Assembly: GCF_014192575.1 (NCBI RefSeq) | Contig: NZ_JACHYC010000007.1 | Coordinates: forward strand, 310,001 to 374,000 | Reading direction: 5' to 3' | Length of the DNA: 64,000 bases | From: Variovorax sp. Sphag1AA | Lineage (GTDB): Bacteria > Pseudomonadota > Gammaproteobacteria > Burkholderiales > Burkholderiaceae_C | Shown here: positions 52,653 to 62,239 of the stretch, piece by piece | Numbering within the stretch: the first letter of the stretch is position 1 | How the letters are laid out: every line of letters starts with the position of its first letter | Made by a program: the position numbers and the translations under genes | The notes under the pieces: generated by a model | The model's database searches: none | Told to the model about the DNA's origin: nothing | What the model saw: only the letters and a program-made list of their open reading frames with translations

Positions 52653-55600
52653 TCACAGGTGCAGCCGAGCGACCGTGCCATCCACTGCTTCGGAAAGGGC
52701 GCCAGCGGCGAGCAGGGCGTCGACACAGACCATGATCCGTTTCTCCGCTTCCGCAGTGGTGCGGGCCATGCCCAGGAGGCGACTGACCCCACGTGCAACG
52801 TCGCCGCGCGGGATGCCGCCCCGCGTCTCCTGCAGTACGTGAATAACCATCGCGGACAGCTCTTCTTTGCATACGTCTGCGGTCCGTCGGCGCGAGGCCT
52901 CCGATTCACCGGCGATGCGGAACGCGAAGGGCGAGGCCGGCTCTACATGGCCTGGCCACAAGAACACGTCTTCAGGTTCTACGGTTTGCACGACGGCGCC
53001 CGGCATGAGCTCTCGAAGGCGGTCAACAATTCGAGCACCTGTTCGCTCAAGGCCCCAAGCCCGCGCAACGCGCTGGAAGGCGATTCGCTCGGGGATCGGC
53101 CCCTCCGAGTCGATGACCTGTTGCAAATGGATCTTCAGGCGCTCCGAAGACCGAGCATCGTAGAAGGCCGCTGGGTCGCCGGCTTCCAGTGAAGTGGGGG
53201 CGTAAACGGGACGGGGGGCAGGGGAATGACCACGCGAGCTCGGCTGTGGCACCGGTGCGGCTCGCGCATATCGCGGTTCAGCCACTTCAACTTGGTCTCC
53301 AGCCTCAGAAGCGGTTCCTTCGCTGGGTTCCACGGGGTCGACCTCTGCGTGTTGCCCTTCGGCAGATGCGGAGCCTTCGGAGGTAGCCTCGTCGCTGGCT
53401 GCCTGCTCGACCAGACCATTGAGGAGGGAAACCACCTTCTCGACCTCGCGCTCTGGATTCATCCACCAATCCGTCGACCAGATGCGGTGAATCTTCCAAC
53501 CCAGATTTTCCAGTACGTACTGCCGCAAACGGTCTCTGTCTCGCGCCGTTGCTCCCGAGTGATAGGCCCGCCCGTCGCATTCGATACCCACCAGATAGCG
53601 ACCGGGTGCAGCTGGATCTACGACCGCCATGTCGATGCGATAGCCGGAGCAGCCAACCTGCGGATGAACAGTCCATCCCTTGTCACGGAGAACATTGATA
53701 ACTGCTGTCTCGAAGGGGCTGTCCGCGCCAAGTCCGGTCGGCGCACTCTGTTCTGCGATGGCTCGAACGCCGCGGATGGCGAACTCCATGTAGTGCTTGA
53801 GGTCCCGAACACCTGCAGCGCGCACTCTCGACAGGTCAATTTGCTCCGGCATGAGCGTGCTGTAGATAACAACGCCCTCTCTTGCTCGAGAGATTGCGAC
53901 GTTCAATCGACGATGGCCGCCTTCCCCGTTCAGTGGGCCGAAGTTCATGGACATCTTGCCCGCTGCATCAACACCGTACGTGATAGAGAAAAAGATGATG
54001 TCGCGCTCGTCACCCTGAACGCTCTCGAGGTTCTTGATGAACAGAGGCTCATGGGACCTCGAAGCGATGGCACGGTCGAGTGTGGCGCTGTTGCGGCGCC
54101 GCTCATCCAGCAATGTTTCGATGAGGACTTGCTGAGTCTGGTTGAAGGTGACCACTCCCAGCGTCAGGTGTTGCTTCGCTGGGTTGAGGTAGTGCTCTTC
54201 AATGCCCTTCACGATGGCTTGCGCTTCTGCCCGATTGGTGCGACTTCCCCCGCGGTCATACACGCCTGCAACGCGCTCAAATCGAACAGCCAGGTCGTCT
54301 GTCACCGGCGACGGGAACGTGATGAGGTCGCCTCCGTAGTAGCGTGTGTTGCTGAACGCGATGAGACTTTCATGGCGGCTGCGATAGTGCCACTGCAGGC
54401 TCAGACGGTTCATCCCTGCGCCAAGGCACTCGTCCAGGATGCTCTCTAGGTCTTCGACTTGGTCTTCGTCTCCGCCTTCTTCACCGTCGGAGCTCTTGTT
54501 GAAGAAGTTGGTCGGCGGCAACTGCTTAGGGTCACCAACCACTACCACCTGCTTCCCGCGGGCAATCACGCCCACCGCGTCCCAGACCGGGATCTGCGAG
54601 GCCTCATCGAATACGACAAGGTCGAACTGCGCATAGCCTGCATCCAGATACTGCGAGACCGAAAGTGGAGACATCAGCAGACACGGCTTCAGGGTAGGGA
54701 GCAGCGTTGGCATCGAACGAACCAACTGCCGCACGGGCATCTGACGTCGCTTCTTGCCAAGTTCGCGCAAAAGCGTGGCCAACTCGGGGCTGCGTCCAGC
54801 GTCTTGTCCGCGCGGGAGGGTTCCCGCAAGCTTGGCCGCGATGTACCGCTCGGTCAGCTTCTGGAAGTTCGTGTCTGCCTCTCGAAACTCCCTGATCTTT
54901 CGCTCATGGTCTGCGCTCGAGAAGCTGCGAAGGAGCGGTTCGACATCGATGGCCTTTTTCACCCACCAGTTTCGATAGCTGAGTTCGAAGTGCCGCTCGA
55001 CATCTTCCAATCGAACCGAGCCGCCTTCGAGGTCGGATATCAAACCCTGCATACCTTGACTGACAGCAAGGTCTCGCACTTGGCGCCACAGGCACCAAGC
55101 CTGCAGCATCCGTTTGGAGCTCGCCCAACCGGTGAGCACACCTTGGGCCCGAGTCAGGGCGCCAGCCGCGGTGGGCTCACCGCCGATTGGTGCGACTGGC
55201 TTCGCCAGACGGTCGACTGCCTCCAGGCGCTGGCGGAACTCTCGCAAGGCGTCCCTAAATTGGAGCAGGGCGCGGCCCACCTTGGCATCAGGGGCAAGCA
55301 GCGCGCGGTGTTCACCGACCAGCGGTTCTAGTGCGGAGCGCAAGGTTGAGGCCTTCGCGATGTCGCCGTCCGACATCTTCAAGATCGCCTTCGAGAACTC
55401 GTGCGCCCAAGTCTCATGCTTATAGAGAGCGCTCCAGTCCGTCTTGACTCCAGCGTATGCCTCGCCCAATAGGCCTCGCGCCTCCTCATGCATCGCCCGC
55501 AAGGTCAGGTCCTCTTCATTCACCGCCGGCAATGCTGCAACCATCGCGTCGATCTGCTCGGGCGTAGGCCGCTTCTTGTCGACACGGAGGTCCGCAAGCC

Positions 55601-58600
55601 TTGCGCTCACCGAGCGCTTGGAAAAGTAGTTCTTTGGCCACCACGTCGACTTGGCGGCAGCCCACTCGCCACGCAGCTGGACTCCGTTGAGCCTTGCCAA
55701 CTGCTCGTCCCAACCCGTTCCAGCCTGCTCCCAGCTTTTCCGACGGGCTTCTCCGTGACGGGCAAGGGTCTGTACCTTCTCACGCACGGTCGAGTCGTGC
55801 GCCTGGCGCGCAAGTCCCACGGGGACCTTCGGTGCTGCCAGCAGGAGGTCCGCAACGTTGTCCAGAATGTTCAGTTCGCCCATGCTGGCGCCGGCCGGAT
55901 CAGTGGTGACGACGCTCGAAAGTTCGACTGCCTTGCTTCGCAGTGCGTCCGCACTTTGGGACAGGCTCTGAGCGGCCGCCAAAAGGTCATCCTGCCAAGT
56001 CGGCGTCCAATCCCTGGTGCCGATGAGAGTAAGAGGGTGCCCGTGCACCGCTGGAATTTCGCGACCGTGGGCTTGAATCCTGCGGGCCGTTTCGCGCAGC
56101 TTGTCGAGCTCCGATCGGCTGTGCGTCAATGCATCGGCCCAAGGCATCGGTGAGGGATCTATTCCCGCCAGGGAGATGCAGGTCCCGATTGCATTGAAGA
56201 CTGTCAGACCATTCGGGTACTCGCGATGCAAGGCATGCACCACCCCATTGAGGTCCTGCCGCAAGGTGCCGAGGCGTTCCGCCTCCCTCGTCCAATCCTC
56301 TGCCGTCCTGTCGTTGGCGAGGTGTAAGACTTTGCCCAATTGCTCGAGAACATCAGTCTTGTTCGACTTCGACGAGTGCAGCTCAAGACAGTAGGGGGCA
56401 AGCCCGATGTCGGTCAGGCGCCTGTGAACAACGGACAGGGCCGCCATCTTCTCGGAGACGAAAAGAACGCGTTTTCCGTTGCCCAGGGCATGAGCGATGA
56501 TGTTTGTGATGGTCTGGGACTTGCCGGTGCCTGGCGGCCCTTCAAGGACGAGGTCGCGGCCTGCATGGATGGCACATATGGCCTTGAGCTGCGACGAATC
56601 GAGCATCAGTGGGGCCAGGATGTCTTCGGGCCTGTGCGTGTCGTCGAGACGGTCGAACTCGCCAGCGGTGCCTTCCCGTTCGAACGCCTGACCTGGGTTT
56701 TCGATGAGATGCCGGACGACGCGGTTCGCCTTCAACTGCTCCGTTCGGTCCTGCAGGTCCTTCCACATCAAGTACTTGGTGAAGGAGAAGTTGCCGAGAT
56801 GAACCTCTGGAAGCACCTCCCATTGGGGGATTTCTGCCACGGCAAGTCGAAACGATTGCAGGACCCGTTCGACGTCGACCCCGTTCTCGTCTCCGGGGAC
56901 CTGGTCGAGACCCTGGACGTTCACCCTCATCTGGAAGTTGGTGCTGAGCAACTGCAGAAGGGTGGGGTTCACGATGACCTCGTCATCGTGGCGCTTCAGT
57001 CGGAACCCGTCCCGAACCGAGCGACGTTGCAGCGAGACTGGGACAAGAAGGATGGGCGCACGATGTCGCTTCTCCGCCTTTTCCGCCTCCGTCCACTGCA
57101 AAAATCCGATTGCGAGGTATAGCGTGTTTGCGCCGCCTTCTTCGAGGCCACTTCGGGCAACGGTATTGATGGCCAGGAGCTTGTCATCAAGGTCTTCCGC
57201 AGGAGCCCGAGTGATGAACTCCTTGGTCGCAAGGGCTTGAAGCGCCATGTCGTCCAGCGGCGCCCGACCATTTCGGCCGACGTGGACCTGCGCAACACGC
57301 GGATCCGCTCCGCCGTCCATGACATTCGGAAGCGGCCGCACCTTGAATTCATCTCCGGAAGCCAAGGCGTCTTCGAGCTTGGCTACATCGGGTGCAACGA
57401 ACTGCAGCGTTGCCTTCGTAGGCTTGAAGTTCAGCAGCTTGTTGCGCAGTGTGAGGTCCAGGAGCTTGGACTTCCACTTGGCTAGACGCCCCTGTGGGGT
57501 GTCCTCAGCGGGGAGGTCAATGGCGGCGAGCGTGTCGGCATCCAGGTCCGGCAGGACCGGCATCGGTTCGACCGAACCACCTCCTTCGTCCACGCCCGGG
57601 TTGGCGACCAGCTTGGTCAGGCCGACTCTCGAAGGGAGCGATTTGATTTGGACTTGCCTCGCACGGTAGACGTCCACGGCGTAGCGAAAGGACTCTTCCT
57701 CCTGCAGATGCGCGTTCCCTTGCTCCATGGCGATGCGCAGAGACGGGCGATAGGTCTCGTGGCGGGCGATTCCAGTCGTTTCGAAGACAAGGAATTCGCC
57801 GCTGTCGACGCGCTTGCGCACGGCTTGGACGTCATCGGTCAGTGGGTTTGGGAAATTTACCGGATGCAGCCACACCCCAACCCAGGCATGTCCTTCTTTG
57901 AACAGGACCCCGGAGCGGAGACCAGCCTGCTCGAAGCAGGACGCGAATAGCATCGCGAGGTCCAGGCAGGTGGCTACGTGACTGTCCAGGATCCGGTCGG
58001 GCGTGCGAATCTTTTGACCAGAGGTGCCGAACGACGCTGGGGGCTCTGCGTAGTGCAGTCCTTCGGCGGAGAGGGCGCTGTAGATGGCGGACACCTGCTT
58101 CCAAACCACCTCGCGGCTTTTGGATTGGTAGCCGTCCATGGCAAGGTGTGGGTCGGCCTTGTGGAGAATGGCCGAAGCCTTGGACTGCAACCTGTCCACA
58201 GCCGGGTTGTTGGGCATGCTGAACGCTGCGAGCAACTCGGGGAGCGCCCGCGTGCCAGCCCACTGGTCGTACGCCAGGACCTCGACTTTGTTCGTGCTGG
58301 TTCCAAGTACGATGCCCTGCGCTTGCGCGGTCACGGAGATGGAAGCGGTGACCGCCTCCGTCAAGTTGGACAGATAGGTATGTTCTGCTTGCAGGTCTAG
58401 GGGAGAGATTGTCCGAGTCTCTCCGGGCCCCAGCTTGTCAAAGCGCAATTTGACGCTGGCCGCGAACCGCGGATTGCAATCAACGAGGAGCTCGACATGC
58501 TCGAGCACCTGTTCCCCCGTGTTGGTAACTCTGAGCGAGCGAATGACCGGCACCGCGTTCTGAATGGAGGCAAATCCGAGGGTTGGATCCGACTCGATAT

Positions 58601-58694
58601 CGATTCGAAGTACGTCTTGGGCGCGCGACGCGGCCGCCTCTCCATCCGGAGAAGCAGTGGTGGGCGAAATAGTTGTGGGCTCTTGGGCTTGCAT
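52653..58694 (-). CDS. DUF4011-helicase-Vsr-like nuclease-DUF3320 protein (probable anti-phage defence)
   Basis: A protein of about 2013 residues. In order: a beta-rich N-terminal domain; a transglutaminase-like region with Cys in HVATCLDLAMLFASCFEQAG and GHAWVGVW (about 240-270); DUF4011 with RLAKWKSKLLDLTLRNKLLNF (about 400); an SF1 helicase with Walker A GPPGTGKSQT (about 720), Walker B FDEASQIP (about 1360), ESVQGDERD and NVAISRARE (about 1600); a Vsr/MTES_1575-type nuclease with IDMAVVD, GIECDGRAYHS and an RDRLRQ helix (about 1660-1750); and DUF3320 (KIHLQQVIDSEGPIPERIAFQRVARAWG, about 1840). This order matches a single-gene anti-phage class. Starts at 58694 or 58787 are both possible; neither has a good ribosome site. 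Confidence 0.88.
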   Translation of the reverse strand: MQAQEPTTISPTTASPDGEAAASRAQDVLRIDIESDPTLGFASIQNAVPVIRSLRVTNTGEQVLEHVELLVDCNPRFAASVKLRFDKLGPGETRTISPLDLQAEHTYLSNLTEAVTASISVTAQAQGIVLGTSTNKVEVLAYDQWAGTRALPELLAAFSMPNNPAVDRLQSKASAILHKADPHLAMDGYQSKSREVVWKQVSAIYSALSAEGLHYAEPPASFGTSGQKIRTPDRILDSHVATCLDLAMLFASCFEQAGLRSGVLFKEGHAWVGVWLHPVNFPNPLTDDVQAVRKRVDSGEFLVFETTGIARHETYRPSLRIAMEQGNAHLQEEESFRYAVDVYRARQVQIKSLPSRVGLTKLVANPGVDEGGGSVEPMPVLPDLDADTLAAIDLPAEDTPQGRLAKWKSKLLDLTLRNKLLNFKPTKATLQFVAPDVAKLEDALASGDEFKVRPLPNVMDGGADPRVAQVHVGRNGRAPLDDMALQALATKEFITRAPAEDLDDKLLAINTVARSGLEEGGANTLYLAIGFLQWTEAEKAEKRHRAPILLVPVSLQRRSVRDGFRLKRHDDEVIVNPTLLQLLSTNFQMRVNVQGLDQVPGDENGVDVERVLQSFRLAVAEIPQWEVLPEVHLGNFSFTKYLMWKDLQDRTEQLKANRVVRHLIENPGQAFEREGTAGEFDRLDDTHRPEDILAPLMLDSSQLKAICAIHAGRDLVLEGPPGTGKSQTITNIIAHALGNGKRVLFVSEKMAALSVVHRRLTDIGLAPYCLELHSSKSNKTDVLEQLGKVLHLANDRTAEDWTREAERLGTLRQDLNGVVHALHREYPNGLTVFNAIGTCISLAGIDPSPMPWADALTHSRSELDKLRETARRIQAHGREIPAVHGHPLTLIGTRDWTPTWQDDLLAAAQSLSQSADALRSKAVELSSVVTTDPAGASMGELNILDNVADLLLAAPKVPVGLARQAHDSTVREKVQTLARHGEARRKSWEQAGTGWDEQLARLNGVQLRGEWAAAKSTWWPKNYFSKRSVSARLADLRVDKKRPTPEQIDAMVAALPAVNEEDLTLRAMHEEARGLLGEAYAGVKTDWSALYKHETWAHEFSKAILKMSDGDIAKASTLRSALEPLVGEHRALLAPDAKVGRALLQFRDALREFRQRLEAVDRLAKPVAPIGGEPTAAGALTRAQGVLTGWASSKRMLQAWCLWRQVRDLAVSQGMQGLISDLEGGSVRLEDVERHFELSYRNWWVKKAIDVEPLLRSFSSADHERKIREFREADTNFQKLTERYIAAKLAGTLPRGQDAGRSPELATLLRELGKKRRQMPVRQLVRSMPTLLPTLKPCLLMSPLSVSQYLDAGYAQFDLVVFDEASQIPVWDAVGVIARGKQVVVVGDPKQLPPTNFFNKSSDGEEGGDEDQVEDLESILDECLGAGMNRLSLQWHYRSRHESLIAFSNTRYYGGDLITFPSPVTDDLAVRFERVAGVYDRGGSRTNRAEAQAIVKGIEEHYLNPAKQHLTLGVVTFNQTQQVLIETLLDERRRNSATLDRAIASRSHEPLFIKNLESVQGDERDIIFFSITYGVDAAGKMSMNFGPLNGEGGHRRLNVAISRAREGVVIYSTLMPEQIDLSRVRAAGVRDLKHYMEFAIRGVRAIAEQSAPTGLGADSPFETAVINVLRDKGWTVHPQVGCSGYRIDMAVVDPAAPGRYLVGIECDGRAYHSGATARDRDRLRQYVLENLGWKIHRIWSTDWWMNPEREVEKVVSLLNGLVEQAASDEATSEGSASAEGQHAEVDPVEPSEGTASEAGDQVEVAEPRYARAAPVPQPSSRGHSPAPRPVYAPTSLEAGDPAAFYDARSSERLKIHLQQVIDSEGPIPERIAFQRVARAWGLERTGARIVDRLRELMPGAVVQTVEPEDVFLWPGHVEPASPFAFRIAGESEASRRRTADVCKEELSAMVIHVLQETRGGIPRGDVARGVSRLLGMARTTAEAEKRIMVCVDALLAAGALSEAVDGTVARLHL

Positions 58695-59022
58695 GGAGGC
58701 AATGCTCGTCTTGGACGGAGGTAGCCGAGGATTGTCCCAGCGCGGCGCTCCCGCGGTTCTCGATGGACTGGACCTCAGGCCTGTCATTGGTCAAGTTCAG
58801 CACGAATTTGGCGCCGCAAACGGCATAGGGGACGCAGAGCGCTTGTGCTCAACCTAGACTCGCGCCGGATTGCAAGGAGCACTCCGTCTTGTGCGATGCT
58901 CCTTGCATTGACCCCATGAGCACATGTGACCGCCACTTCGAATCCGCAACACAGGCAGTTCTTCGACTTTCCGGCCGATGAAGATCAAGCCTTGACCGAG
59001 TCGTAACGCATTCTTGGACGCG

Positions 59023-59703
59023 ATGATTCCCACTGATACACCAACCTCCTTGGCTATCGCAGCGGCGCTGACCGTTGCATCAGTCTTCCTGGCCGTCGTG
59101 CTTGGGCTAAGGCTGGCGCGACGTCATCCCTCGGACGTTCGAATTGTTTGCTACTTTTTTTCGCTAACAGTAGTTCTCACCGTCGTGGTCGCAATGTGGG
59201 CGAGCGCCGGCGGTGCCGTCGATCGAGATGGCGTCTTTCATGGTCGACTGGGGTCAGGGCTGAATAGCCTTCTGCGCGCCCTTCTGGATGTGAATTCGTC
59301 GCTCAACCTTCTCGGTGCGATAGCCTGCGTTGTAGTGCTACCGCAGTTGGCAAGCTACGTCCTCGGTGGACTGTTCGGATGTGGAACGGCCCCCATCCTG
59401 GTTGGCCGCACGCTGCAATTCTTTGCATGGGGCCTTGCCAAATCGCTCATCGTTGCCTCTGGCATGCTGGGTGCAATGGCGGGCATTGGCTCCGCATACT
59501 CTTGGAAGGGATGGAGCGCGATGGGCGCTGCAAGCATGTCCGCCACGGCTTTGGTTCTCGCCGCCATGGCGTTCGGCGTTCTATACCTCTACAGGTTTCA
59601 GCTCAGCGACGCGCAATTGGCCACAGGTGCAGGGAACAGTCCCGTGCGAACACACCTGCGTTCCATTCACGCATGGATGACACGTAACGTGCGAGCGTCC
59701 TAG
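59023..59703 (+). CDS. Hypothetical membrane protein
   Basis: A 226-residue protein with about five hydrophobic segments: SLAIAAALTVASVFLAVVLGL, YFFSLTVVLTVVVAMWAS, LLGAIACVVVLPQLASYVLGGL, one near residues 135-155 and one near 165-185. The C-terminal 40 residues are hydrophilic. No family recognised. ATG 59023 is preferred to the TTG at 59014. It sits divergently from the defence gene and might be part of the same island, but there is no direct evidence that they work together. Confidence 0.6.
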   Translation: MIPTDTPTSLAIAAALTVASVFLAVVLGLRLARRHPSDVRIVCYFFSLTVVLTVVVAMWASAGGAVDRDGVFHGRLGSGLNSLLRALLDVNSSLNLLGAIACVVVLPQLASYVLGGLFGCGTAPILVGRTLQFFAWGLAKSLIVASGMLGAMAGIGSAYSWKGWSAMGAASMSATALVLAAMAFGVLYLYRFQLSDAQLATGAGNSPVRTHLRSIHAWMTRNVRAS

Positions 59704-59749
59704 AGAAGACAAATAGACGCGGTCTGGGCGCAACGCTGACCGTAGTAGC

Positions 59750-60409
59750 TCAATAGCCCGGCAGGATGGGCGTCAGACAGTCCTCGAAGCCTTCGTGCAC
59801 CCTGTTCATCCTTCTCATCAACAGGGTGTCTCCAGTGAGGATGGCCAGCATCATCGCGCTGATTGTTGTCAGCCCGTTGGAGCATTCAATGAGTTGGCGA
59901 ACCAACTCAACCGGGTAGCCATCCTCGTGGCGACGCAACGCGTGTATGCCGCCGTGTACGAATGAGTTCAGGGCATTGCGTTGCATCTTGTCGAACTGTC
60001 CGAGCATGGCTGCTGGCGCCGCCGCCGCGGGAACCGCGGCTGAGGCCTGCCGCAAGGCCTTGATCATGCCGGTGGCCATCGGCAGTGAGCGCGCTGCCTC
60101 TTGGCTCTCGGCGGAGAGCGGAGCTCCGGCGGCAGCGACCTCGGCCTCCGCCGCAGCAAAGAGCAGCCACGCGGATCGCGTGGTCGCCTCGAACTGCATT
60201 CGCATTAGGGGGACCGCTGAAGAGACGAAGCCACTGGCGACCAACAGGCGCAGCGCTCGAGCATGGTCGAAGGATAGGGATGCAGCTGTGACGCTGAGCC
60301 CCATGCGCTTCCGGTCTTCAGCATAGACAGGATATGAGTCCAAATCGAGCATCCGAACGATCGCATCGTCGAGCTCTTCGGACCGGCGGAGAATCTGTTC
60401 GATGGGCAT
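59750..60409 (-). CDS. Hypothetical protein (DUF6988-like)
   Basis: A 219-residue, alpha-rich protein. The segment LRLLVASGFVSSAVPLMRMQFEATTRSAWLLFAAAE and the later FDKMQRNALNSFVHGGIHALRR resemble a conserved family of unknown function that I recall as DUF6988 (low certainty). No signal peptide or membrane segment. It is convergent with the membrane-protein gene. Confidence 0.6.
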   Translation of the reverse strand: MPIEQILRRSEELDDAIVRMLDLDSYPVYAEDRKRMGLSVTAASLSFDHARALRLLVASGFVSSAVPLMRMQFEATTRSAWLLFAAAEAEVAAAGAPLSAESQEAARSLPMATGMIKALRQASAAVPAAAAPAAMLGQFDKMQRNALNSFVHGGIHALRRHEDGYPVELVRQLIECSNGLTTISAMMLAILTGDTLLMRRMNRVHEGFEDCLTPILPGY

Positions 60410-60537
60410 GAGGCGCTTTCAACAGGCGCTCACTCAAGTAGTCGCGCTTCGTTGGAAAACTTGGTTGCGGCCGCGGAGCGTGGACCCGCCGACTGCCTCA
60501 GTCGGAGGCGGGCCTTCCGATCAGCCGATGCGTTGAC

Positions 60538-60732
60538 TCAAGAGCACTTGGGCGCGCAGACGAGCTGGTTTTTGCCGAGGAAACGGCGCGACGACATCGT
60601 TGACCGAAGAGAAAATTTGCCGCATTTGAAGCACGACATCATGGACTCGGCGCGAGGGGTCGTGATGATTGTGCCGGACGCCTTCTTGATGTAGCGCAGG
60701 CCGTCTTGTGAGAGCTGAGTTGTGGTGGACAT
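60538..60732 (-). CDS. Small Cys-rich protein, putative zinc ribbon
   Basis: A 64-residue frame starting MSTTTQLSQDGLRYIKKASGT. It ends with CFKCGKFSLRSTMSSRRFLGKNQLVCAPKCS: a CxxC and a CxxxC about 20 residues apart, as in small zinc-binding proteins. The amphipathic sequence looks like real coding sequence. The longer frame to 60774 is less likely. No clear ribosome site. Function unknown. Confidence 0.45.
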   Translation of the reverse strand: MSTTTQLSQDGLRYIKKASGTIITTPRAESMMSCFKCGKFSLRSTMSSRRFLGKNQLVCAPKCS

Positions 60733-61173
60733 GGAGGTGAATTTTACCCGGCTGAAAAGGTCGCCGTGAGGCATTGGCCGGAACGGGGGGCTGGAGGGCT
60801 ATGCCTGATTTCCCCAAAAGAATGTCGGTGATATCCAGCGCGTCTCATGTCCGCAGGTCGCGATCCTTTCAGGAGATCAGCGCACGCATGCGTCCATGTC
60901 GGGCCGGTGGGCCGTCGAACTTGCAAAGCCTGCCCGAATGCGTCTGAACTGCAAGCAGGTCTGGGGCCACCGCGTCAATCGGCGAGCTTACGCGGATTGT
61001 GAGCATGCCTTCGGATGTGGAGGCAACGATGCCTACTAGCACCGCGGTGCCGACTTGAAGCAGCACGATGGTCGACGACGGACCTTGTCCACTTGTCCTT
61101 CATTTCGGGAGCGGCCGTCCGCGGCTGGCCGGGCGGCAGAGACGCAACGTGACCTGAGCTATGGGTCAAGGTG
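60733..61173. other. Gap without a recognised gene
   Basis: About 440 bases between the small Cys-rich gene and the hypothetical gene at 61174. A 65-codon minus-strand frame at 60869-61066 (GTAVLVGIVASTSEGMLTIRVSSP) may be coding but shows no recognised feature. Confidence 0.35.
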
Positions 61174-61782
61174 CTACTCCAGTGGGAGGGACAAGTATTC
61201 GGGTCTGAGAGTTCCTGGATTCGGTGGATAGAACTCGAGGCCAAGCCTGCTCGCTTCTTCCTTCGCCGCCAAGAGTTCAGACTCCGAATTGAATTCATCC
61301 GGGAAGTAGTATTCAATGCACCCTCGAAGGTGGTCCATGTGGTATTCCCACTGTTCCTTGTCAATTGGCACGAGATGTTGAATCCAAACGCTGCCGTCGC
61401 ACGTTGCTAGCACGGAGAATCCACAATCGTCGTCGAATGCAGATTCCATATGGGAAGAGTTCAGTTCGATTGACCGACCTTGCGTCACGAAGGAATAGCG
61501 AACGGACATCGATTGCAGGTCTATAGAAGTGACGTTGTCGGCGTTGAGATTTCCAATCAGGCGCGGCATGTTCTCCACTTCGCTTGACGGCAAGCTCAGC
61601 CAAAGGAGAGGGCGTTCGCCCGTAAAGGTCGGCAGACGGTCCGCTGGGACGAAGGTGTAGGCGGACGAGTTCGGCCCTGCTTTCAGTCGGGCGGCTTCGA
61701 TACGGTCATAGATAGGCATGAATGCGCGTTCGCGTTGGGCGGCTTCGGCGAGGGTAAGACGGACGGGCTCGAGTTCGAGCAT
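61174..61782 (-). CDS. Hypothetical protein
   Basis: A 202-residue acidic protein starting MLELEPVRLTLAEAAQRERAF behind AAGGAACACG. Residues 45-160 are rich in beta strands; no domain is recognised. The frame opens at a GTG (61827) but the ATG at 61782 has the better ribosome site. Located between the small Cys-rich gene and the HAD relic. Confidence 0.65.
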   Translation of the reverse strand: MLELEPVRLTLAEAAQRERAFMPIYDRIEAARLKAGPNSSAYTFVPADRLPTFTGERPLLWLSLPSSEVENMPRLIGNLNADNVTSIDLQSMSVRYSFVTQGRSIELNSSHMESAFDDDCGFSVLATCDGSVWIQHLVPIDKEQWEYHMDHLRGCIEYYFPDEFNSESELLAAKEEASRLGLEFYPPNPGTLRPEYLSLPLE

Positions 61783-61830
61783 TGAGCGTGTTCCTTGAAG
61801 TTGATGGATGACACGCTGTGTATTCACTGT

Positions 61831-62236
61831 GTTTAGTCATGGCCCAGGCGGTATTGCCGTCTCGGTCTGAGGTACTGGGGCGGTACGGCACCCGCATCAG
61901 CGCAAGCTTCGCATTGAGTTCAACCAGCACGGTCGGCTCGCTGATTCCAAGCTCAGGGTGAGTCTTGACCAAATGGGCAAGCCACTGCTCTGGCCACAAC
62001 TCATCGTCGTCGTCGAGAGCGAGCCATGTGCGTGGCTGCCATCGCTGGACCTTGGCCAGGATCTGTTGACCGCGAGTTTTTGCGGCAAACGTGCCTTCCT
62101 ACATCTCCGAGTGGAGGATGGCGCCAATGACGCGGCTTTGGGGCTCTGGTGGCAGGCGCTTGGCGGTATTGGAGAGGTCGTATCGCCTGACCCAAGATGT
62201 CGACGAGGTTTGCAGAGCCGGAAACACCCGGTCGCG
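61831..62236 (-). pseudogene. HAD-family (SAK-type) phosphatase relic
   Basis: Read on the minus strand, TSWVRRYDLSNTAKRLP, RVIGAILHSEM then an in-frame TAG and EGTFAAKTRGQQILAKVQRWQPRTWLALDDDDELWPEQ, followed by HLVKTHPELGISEPTVLVELNAKLALM, matches the C-terminal part of HAD-like proteins of the 'Swiss army knife' RNA-repair type. The N-terminal catalytic DxD motif is missing because the gene begins abruptly beside the small gene at 62240. Nonsense codon at about 62100. Confidence 0.6.
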
Positions 62237-62239
62237 GGA

